A stretch of DNA of 64,000 nt, taken from NCBI GenBank assembly GCA_041690495.1, contig JAWLHE010000003.1:186001-250000 (forward strand), in the 5' to 3' direction. A program made the translations under genes and the position numbers. The notes under the pieces were generated by a model. The model had not been told where the DNA came from, did not search any database, and worked only from the letters and a program-made list of their open reading frames with translations. Of the stretch, positions 59,098 through 64,000 are shown in pieces; the stretch's first letter is position 1; each line of letters opens with the position of its first letter. The stretch comes from DATAAP01 sp041690495 (GTDB taxonomy: Bacteria; Pseudomonadota; Alphaproteobacteria; CACIAM-22H2).

Positions 59098-59943
59098 TCA
59101 CCGCCGCAGGCCGCGCACGATCTCTACATAGTCGGGGTGGTCGGGTGCGATCAGGCCGTGGCGGACCAGGAAGTCGATGACCACCAGATTGCAGTTGAAC
59201 TTGAACGCGCGCGTGTCGCGCACGATCTCGGCGACGCGGGCGACCGGCCACAGCATGAACTCATCGATCTCGCCATCGGTGTTCTCCGGCATGAAACCCG
59301 CCGGCAGCTCGAGATCGTAGCAGAACTGCACGTCGGGCTTGAGGCCGTCCGGCGCCTCCATGCAGTAGGTGATGGCGCCGACCCCGTGGGCGCGCCGGGC
59401 GAGCGCCTCCGGGATCGCCGCCTCCTCCTTGCACTCCTTGACCAGGTTGTCCATCAGCCCGATGCCCATCGGCTGGCCGCCGGCCACCATGTTGTCGAGC
59501 ATTCCGGGATAGGTGTGTTTGCCCTTCGCGCGCCGGCCGATCCACATATGGATGCCGTCCGCCTTGCGCACGAAGCCGTTCATGTGCACGCCGTAGGCGC
59601 GGATGCCGAATTGCGGAATCGCGGCGCGCTCGATCGCCAGCAGCGGCGGGGCGGCGAAGCCGGTGCTGACCGGGTAGTATTCGTCGCGCCGCCCGGTGAC
59701 GACGTTCTCCGATTCGAGCGCGCGGACGACCGTGTCGATCGCGTCGGTCCGCGCCCTGAAATCCGTCAGCCGGTCCGAAAGCCGCACCGCGCTCTCGTCG
59801 ACCTCGAAGATCGCGCGGAATTCGGCGAGTCGTGCCGCAAGCGCGTGGCGCACCCAGCCGAAGCGCATGCCGGCAACCAGGAATGGCCGGAAATCGTCAA
59901 GATTGTGCGCGTTGCACTCGTTGATGCGGTCGAGGAAGGACAT
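59098..59943 (-). CDS. DUF4743 and Nudix domain protein
   Basis: A 281-residue protein. Residues 1-115 form DUF4743 (FLDRINECNAHNLDDFRPFLV, GWVRHALAARLAEF), and 120-270 a Nudix hydrolase domain. The Nudix box reads GGQPMGIGLMDNLVKECKEE, with the KEc-EE part intact and the first Glu replaced, as is usual in this family. Relatives include the fungal thiamine pyrophosphokinase-linked Nudix (Tnr3) that acts on thiamine derivatives. Substrate inference is weak. It is divergent from the barnase gene, 106 bases between starts. Confidence 0.9.
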   Translation of the reverse strand: MSFLDRINECNAHNLDDFRPFLVAGMRFGWVRHALAARLAEFRAIFEVDESAVRLSDRLTDFRARTDAIDTVVRALESENVVTGRRDEYYPVSTGFAAPPLLAIERAAIPQFGIRAYGVHMNGFVRKADGIHMWIGRRAKGKHTYPGMLDNMVAGGQPMGIGLMDNLVKECKEEAAIPEALARRAHGVGAITYCMEAPDGLKPDVQFCYDLELPAGFMPENTDGEIDEFMLWPVARVAEIVRDTRAFKFNCNLVVIDFLVRHGLIAPDHPDYVEIVRGLRR

Positions 59944-60049
59944 CCGGACTGGCTCCCGTGCGCTCGGCTCAAAACGCGGATAGCTGCATAGCATGTTCCG
60001 CCCGCCGGCGTATCTGGCGCAAACCGAAGGCAGCTGATACGAGTTGGTC

Positions 60050-60493
60050 ATGCGGCTGGCATTCCGTGTCCTGCTGTGCCTGCTGCTCGCGGCCCCGGCC
60101 CTGGCGCGCGGCCCGGGCGGGGAGACACACGACCTGCGGCAATTCGCGCGCAGCGTCGGCCTGCGCGATGCGGACGGATTCCTGGAGACGATCACCGCAC
60201 TGCGCCGCGACGGCAGGCTGCCGGCGCGCTACATGACCAAGGCCGAGGCCTCGCGCGCCGGCTGGCGGCCGGGCAGCGATCTGTGCCGGGTGGCGCCCGG
60301 CCAGGCAATCGGCGGCGACCGGTTCGGCAACCGCGAGCGACGCCTGCCGGCCGCGCAAGGACGGGTGTGGTACGAGGCCGATCTCGACTTCGCCTGCGGC
60401 AGGCGCGGCACCAAGCGCCTGGTATGGTCGAATGACGGGCTGATCTTCGTGACCGTCGATCATTACGAGACATTCCGGGCGGTGCCGCGATGA
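60050..60493 (+). CDS. Secreted barnase-type ribonuclease
   Basis: A 147-residue protein with signal peptide (MRLAFRVLLCLLLAAPALAR) and a barnase/guanyl-specific RNase fold. YMTKAEASRAGWRPG, VAPGQAIGGDRFGNRERRLP, GRVWYEADLDFACGRRGTKRLVWSNDGLIFVTVDHYETF align with barnase over the whole catalytic half. The catalytic set is complete: Glu109 (barnase Glu73), Arg119 (Arg83), Arg123 (Arg87) and His138 (His102), with identical spacing. It should cut RNA, preferring G sites. Secretion means it may feed on external RNA or attack competitors. The next gene, overlapping by 4 bases, encodes its inhibitor. Confidence 0.92.
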   Translation: MRLAFRVLLCLLLAAPALARGPGGETHDLRQFARSVGLRDADGFLETITALRRDGRLPARYMTKAEASRAGWRPGSDLCRVAPGQAIGGDRFGNRERRLPAAQGRVWYEADLDFACGRRGTKRLVWSNDGLIFVTVDHYETFRAVPR

Positions 60494-60768
60494 GGCGCGC
60501 GATTCTCGACGGCTCCCTCGACTCGCTCGACGCGGCCTATGACGCGGTCTATGGGCCGCTCACCGCCGGCCTCGACGTGCCCGCGTTCGCCCACAACCTC
60601 GACGCGCTTTGGGACGTGCTGACGTCATGGATTCCCGGGCCGATCGAGATCGCCTGGCACGACTACGCGCAAGCACGCGCGCGCGTCGGCCCCAAGCTCG
60701 ACCGCTTTCTCGACGTCCTGCGCGACGTCGAGCAGGAGCGGCCCGACTTCCGGCTGCTGCTGGAATGA
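60490..60768 (+). CDS. Barstar family ribonuclease inhibitor
   Basis: A 92-residue protein of the barstar fold. PAFAHNLDALWDVLTSWIPGPIEIAW matches the inhibitory helix and loop of barstar; Asp38 and Asp42 take the places of barstar Asp35 and Asp39, the residues that plug the barnase active site. ATG 60490 overlaps the barnase stop (ATGA), so inhibitor and RNase are translated together, the inhibitor after the toxin. The inhibitor has no signal peptide and stays in the cytoplasm to protect the cell. Confidence 0.92.
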   Translation: MRRAILDGSLDSLDAAYDAVYGPLTAGLDVPAFAHNLDALWDVLTSWIPGPIEIAWHDYAQARARVGPKLDRFLDVLRDVEQERPDFRLLLE

Positions 60769-60833
60769 GAACGGCCGGCGCTTCTGCCGCATTCGCCACT
60801 GGCCGATCGCCCGCGGCGACGTATATATGAGCG

Positions 60834-61040
60834 ATGGATCCCATCGTCACGGTTCTGCCCTATCTGATCGGCGCCGCATTGGCCGGCGTCGCCATCACAT
60901 TGTTCAGCGGGTTGTTCAGCATGATCAGGGGCGGCGATTTCAACCGCCGGCACGGCAACCAGCTCATGCGCTGGCGCGTCGGCATGCAGGCGGTCGCCAT
61001 CACGCTGATCGTGCTGTATCTGTTGATGACCAGGATGTGA
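60834..61040 (+). CDS. Twin-transmembrane-helix small protein
   Basis: A 68-residue protein with two membrane helices (about residues 5-32 and 47-65) linked by RGGDFNRRHGNQLMRWRV. It matches the HIG1-like twin-helix proteins that precede the cobalamin adenosyltransferase and etf genes in many alphaproteobacteria. HIG1 proteins bind respiratory supercomplexes in mitochondria; a like role here is possible. The next gene begins 13 bases later. Confidence 0.82.
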   Translation: MDPIVTVLPYLIGAALAGVAITLFSGLFSMIRGGDFNRRHGNQLMRWRVGMQAVAITLIVLYLLMTRM

Positions 61041-61053
61041 GCGGGCAGCGAAG

Positions 61054-61617
61054 ATGGTACGCCTTACCCGGATCTACACGCGCGGCGGCGACAAGGGCGA
61101 GACCTCGCTCGGCGACGGCGAGCGCGTGGCCAAGCACGATCTGCGCGTCGCCGCCTACGGCACGGTCGATGAGGCCAACGCGACGGTGGGGCTCGCACGC
61201 CTGCACACGACCGGCAACGCGGACGCGATGCTGGCCCGCATCCAGAACGACCTGTTCGACCTCGGCGCCGATCTCTGTACGCCCGAATCGCCCGACCCGA
61301 AATACCCGCCGCTGCGCGTCGCACAGGCGCAGATCGACCGCCTCGAGCGGGAGATCGACGAAATGAATGCGGCCCTCAAGCCGCTCGACTCCTTCATTCT
61401 GCCGGGCGGCACTCCGGCAGCGGCGTATCTCCATCTCGCGCGCACGGTCGCCCGCCGCGCCGAGCGGCTGATCACCGAGCTGGCGACGAAGGAAAGCGTC
61501 AGCCCGCTCGCCATCGCCTATATCAACCGCCTCTCCGACCATCTGTTCGTGCTGGCACGCCGCCTCAACGACGACGGCGCCAAGGACGTGCTCTGGGTGC
61601 CGGGAAAGAATCGCTGA
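61054..61617 (+). CDS. Cob(I)yrinic acid a,c-diamide adenosyltransferase, PduO type
   Basis: A 187-residue PduO-family enzyme that makes adenosylcobalamin from cob(I)alamin and ATP. TRIYTRGGDKGETSLGDGERVAKHD is the ATP-binding start; GTVDEANATVGLAR and RRAERLITEL-type helix with Arg residues complete the trimer-face active site; INRLSDHLFVLARRLN is the C-terminal signature. Length is normal. Its place before etfBA and hbd is a fixed alphaproteobacterial order. Confidence 0.95.
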   Translation: MVRLTRIYTRGGDKGETSLGDGERVAKHDLRVAAYGTVDEANATVGLARLHTTGNADAMLARIQNDLFDLGADLCTPESPDPKYPPLRVAQAQIDRLEREIDEMNAALKPLDSFILPGGTPAAAYLHLARTVARRAERLITELATKESVSPLAIAYINRLSDHLFVLARRLNDDGAKDVLWVPGKNR

Positions 61618-61772
61618 TCATTCCTGCGTTGCCGCGGCGGATCCGATCGGGCCCGCTGCATCAGCGGCACCGCGCCGCGTTGACAGGCCTTTCCCGTCGC
61701 CCTATTTTGCACCCGCGAAATAAGCCGGAAACGGCCGGAAACGCTTTTCTCCCAAGAGCCTAGCGGGGTTCA

Positions 61773-62531
61773 ATGAAGATACTAGTCGCGGTGAAGCGCG
61801 TCGTTGACTTCAACATCAAGGTCCGGGTCAGGAGCGACGGCACGGGCGTGGAGACCGCGAACGTGAAGATGTCGATGAACCCGTTCGACGAGATCGCGGT
61901 CGAGGAGGCGATCCGTCTGAAGGAGAAGGGGGTTGCGCGCGAGATCGTCGCGGTTTCGCTGGGCCCGGTTCAGGCGCAGGAGACGATCCGCACGGCGCTG
62001 GCGATGGGGGCGGACCGCGGCATCCATGTCGTGAGCGATGCCGAGCTGCAGCCGCTGGCGGTGGCCAAGCTGCTCCAGGCGGTTGTGGCGAAGGAGAGCC
62101 CGCGCCTGGTCATTCTCGGCAAGCAGGCGATCGACGACGATTCGAACCAGACCGGTCAGATGCTGGCGGCGCTGCTCGGCTGGCCGCAGGGCACGTTCGC
62201 CTCGAAGGTGGTGATTGCGGGCGCCGATGCCGGCAGCCTGGAGGTGACGCGCGAGGTCGATGGCGGGCTCGAGACGCTGGAGCTGAAGCTGCCGGCGGTC
62301 GTCACCACCGATCTGCGGCTCAACGAGCCGCGCTACGCCTCGCTGCCGAACATCATGAAGGCGAAGAAGAAGCCGATCGACCAGCTGACGCCCGAGGCGC
62401 TCGGCGTCGATCCGCGCCCGCGCCTCGTCATCGTCAAGGTCGAGGAGCCGGCGAAGCGCAAGGCCGGCGTCAAGGTCAAGGACGTGGCGGAGCTGGTCGA
62501 GAAGCTCAAGAACGAAGCGAAGGTGATCTGA
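61773..62531 (+). CDS. etfB: Electron transfer flavoprotein subunit beta
   Basis: A 252-residue ETF beta subunit, which binds AMP and partners with EtfA to carry electrons from acyl-CoA dehydrogenases to ETF:ubiquinone oxidoreductase. MKILVAVKRVVDFNIKVRVR is the family start; MNPFDEIAVEEAIRLKE, TALAMGADRGIHV and LGKQAIDDDSNQTGQMLAALLGWPQGTFAS are signatures, the last being the recognition loop. RYASLPNIMKAKKKP is the ETF-beta end motif. Its stop overlaps the etfA start as TGATG. Confidence 0.97.
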   Translation: MKILVAVKRVVDFNIKVRVRSDGTGVETANVKMSMNPFDEIAVEEAIRLKEKGVAREIVAVSLGPVQAQETIRTALAMGADRGIHVVSDAELQPLAVAKLLQAVVAKESPRLVILGKQAIDDDSNQTGQMLAALLGWPQGTFASKVVIAGADAGSLEVTREVDGGLETLELKLPAVVTTDLRLNEPRYASLPNIMKAKKKPIDQLTPEALGVDPRPRLVIVKVEEPAKRKAGVKVKDVAELVEKLKNEAKVI

Positions 62532-63469
62532 TGGCGGTCCTTGTCCTTGCCGAGCACGACAACAATTCGGTCCGCCCGGCCACCCTCAACGCGGTCACCG
62601 CCGCCGCCGCTCTCGGCGACGTCACCGTGCTCGTCGCCGGCCATGGCGCGAAGGGCGCTGCCGACGCGGCCACGCAGATCGCCGGCGTCGCCAGGGTTCT
62701 GCTCGCCGACGACCCGGCCTACGCGCACGGGCTGGCCGAGAACGTGGCGCCGCTGGTGGCGAAGCTGGCGGCCGGCTACAGCCACGTGCTGGCGCCGTCG
62801 ACGACGTTCGGCAAGAACGTGCTGCCGCGGGCCGCGGCCCTGCTCGACGTGGCGCAGATCTCCGACATCGTCGCGGTGGTCGACGCCGACACCTTCGTGC
62901 GGCCGATCTATGCCGGCAACGCGATGGCGACGGTGAGGTCGGAGGACAAGGTCAAGGTGATCACGGTGCGCGGCACCGCGTTCCCGCCGGCTGCGGCCAG
63001 CGGCGGCAGCGCCGCCATCGAGCCGGTGGCCGCGGCGGCCGAGGCCGGGCTGTCGACGTTCAAGGGCCAGGCGCTGCAGAGCTCGGAGCGGCCCGAGCTG
63101 ACCGCGGCGAGGATCATCGTCTCGGGCGGGCGCGGCATGGGCTCGGGCGAGAACTTCAGGATCCTCGAGGCGCTGGCCGACCGGCTGGGGGCTGCGGTGG
63201 GGGCTTCGCGCGCGGCGGTCGATGCCGGCTTCGTGCCCAACGATTATCAGGTCGGCCAGACCGGCAAGGTGGTGGCGCCGGAGCTGTATATCGCGGTGGG
63301 CATCTCGGGGGCGATCCAGCATCTCGCCGGCATGAAGGATTCCAAGGTGATCGTCGCCATCAACAAGGACGAGGAAGCGCCGATCTTCCAGGTCGCCGAT
63401 TACGGCCTCGTCGGCGACCTCTTCAAGATCGTGCCGGAACTGACGGCAGCGCTGCCGTCGAAACGCTGA
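62531..63469 (+). CDS. etfA: Electron transfer flavoprotein subunit alpha
   Basis: A 312-residue ETF alpha subunit holding the FAD. The FAD-binding C-terminal domain has IIVSGGRGMGSGENFRILEALADRLGAAVGASRAAVDAG, YQVGQTGKVVAPELYIAVGISGAIQHLAGM and VIVAINKDEEAPIFQVADYGLVGD. The N-terminal half contains SHVLAPSTTFGKNVLPRAAALLD. Length is normal. It completes the EtfAB dimer used in beta-oxidation and related oxidations. Confidence 0.97.
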   Translation: MAVLVLAEHDNNSVRPATLNAVTAAAALGDVTVLVAGHGAKGAADAATQIAGVARVLLADDPAYAHGLAENVAPLVAKLAAGYSHVLAPSTTFGKNVLPRAAALLDVAQISDIVAVVDADTFVRPIYAGNAMATVRSEDKVKVITVRGTAFPPAAASGGSAAIEPVAAAAEAGLSTFKGQALQSSERPELTAARIIVSGGRGMGSGENFRILEALADRLGAAVGASRAAVDAGFVPNDYQVGQTGKVVAPELYIAVGISGAIQHLAGMKDSKVIVAINKDEEAPIFQVADYGLVGDLFKIVPELTAALPSKR

Positions 63470-63496
63470 CTACATTCGCGGGGCTTGGGAGAATCC

Positions 63497-64000
63497 ATGA
63501 TGAAGACCATCGGAATCATCGGCGCGGGACAGATGGGCAACGGCATCGCCCATGTCTGCGCGCTATCGGGATTCGACGTGCGGTTGCTCGACGCGAACGC
63601 GGATGCGCTGCCCAAGGCCCTCGCCACCATCGCCGGCAATCTCGATCGCCAGGTGGCGCGCGGCAAGGCGAAGGCCGAGGACAAGGAGAAGGCGCTCAAG
63701 CGCATCCAGACCGGCACCGATTACGCGCTGTTCAGGGATTGCGACCTCGTCATCGAGGCGGCGACGGAGAACGAGGCGATCAAGCGCGAAGTGTTCAAGA
63801 GCCTCTGTCCGGTCCTCAAGCCCGACGCATTGATCGCGTCCAACACCTCGTCGATCTCGATCACGCGGCTCGCCGCCGCGACCGATCGTCCGGCCAAATT
63901 CATCGGCATGCATTTCATGAACCCGGTGCCGGTGATGCAGCTGGTCGAGCTGATCCGCGGCATCGCCACCGCCGAAGAGACGTTCGCCACGGTCAAGGAC
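63497..64000 (+). CDS. hbd: 3-hydroxybutyryl-CoA dehydrogenase (partial, cut by window end)
   Basis: The first 168 residues of a 3-hydroxyacyl-CoA dehydrogenase; the frame is still open at the window end. NAD motif TIGIIGAGQMGNGIAHVCA, TNLI-type Asp in VRLLDANADAL, CoA and catalytic elements LVIEAATENEAIK, ASNTSSISITRLA and FIGMHFMNPVPVMQLVELI (the His of HFMNP is catalytic). It fits Hbd, used in butyrate or polyhydroxybutyrate turnover, and follows etfA by 27 bases in the usual alphaproteobacterial order. Confidence 0.95.
   Translation, partial: MMKTIGIIGAGQMGNGIAHVCALSGFDVRLLDANADALPKALATIAGNLDRQVARGKAKAEDKEKALKRIQTGTDYALFRDCDLVIEAATENEAIKREVFKSLCPVLKPDALIASNTSSISITRLAAATDRPAKFIGMHFMNPVPVMQLVELIRGIATAEETFATVKD

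Noticed and set aside
1..64000. CRISPR arrays, insertion sequences, prophage, tRNA or rRNA genes
   Set aside because: I saw no regularly spaced repeats, transposase or integrase motifs, phage proteins, or complete tRNA/rRNA sequences in the window.

Overview
This window is a GC-rich chromosomal segment from an alphaproteobacterium. The signs are a CtrA-type cell-cycle regulator, the gene order rpmH-rnpA-yidD-yidC-engB-argB followed by dapD-dapE and truA-fmt-def, the order small twin-helix protein / cobalamin adenosyltransferase / etfB / etfA / hbd, DUF1127 and DUF2336 proteins, and a coq7-dsbB pair. I cannot place it below class with confidence; the order Rhodospirillales or Hyphomicrobiales is a guess. 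Coding density is high and most genes are housekeeping. I see no phage, transposase, CRISPR array or tRNA gene.

Layout. 0-11 kb: end of a surface-polysaccharide region (a GH43-like end and a polysaccharide pyruvyl transferase), a phosphate-response pair (pstS, phoB) behind a tandem Pho box, a decayed glycosyltransferase remnant, an alpha/beta hydrolase, metY, a run of small DUF1127 and GNAT genes, an OmpA lipoprotein and ctrA. 11-27 kb: a TPR O-GlcNAc-transferase-like protein, then the four-protein ligase-associated DNA damage response set in two parts (ATP ligase and MBL exonuclease at 13.3-16.0 kb, DEXH helicase and PdeM nuclease at 24.0-27.3 kb). A stand-alone PolX-type HhH protein, two medium-chain dehydrogenases and a TPP enzyme lie between them. 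27-42 kb: a flavin disulfide oxidoreductase with TVP38, the ribosomal protein L34/membrane insertase cluster, arginine and lysine biosynthesis (argB, dapD, dapE), a GGDEF/DUF2336 pair, and truA-fmt-def.

42-64 kb: a PEP mutase family enzyme, an orphan NitT/TauT-type ATPase, rmuC, a Gfo/Idh plus epimerase pair, yqaA-dsbB-coq7, a Cys-rich protein ending in a cut-off Hint motif, an ABC-F ATPase, an HNH nuclease, an esterase, gluQ, a DUF898 membrane protein with an M48 protease, a Nudix protein, a secreted barnase with its barstar, and the electron-transfer flavoprotein operon, which runs into a 3-hydroxyacyl-CoA dehydrogenase cut by the window end.

The most interesting items are the split repair system with its intervening HhH protein, the barnase/barstar pair with all catalytic residues, the Hint-tailed Cys-rich protein, the 11-bp-periodic Pho box in front of pstS, an orphan terminator with CtrA-like half-sites suggesting a small RNA, a glycosyltransferase fossil, and several families of palindromic intergenic repeats.
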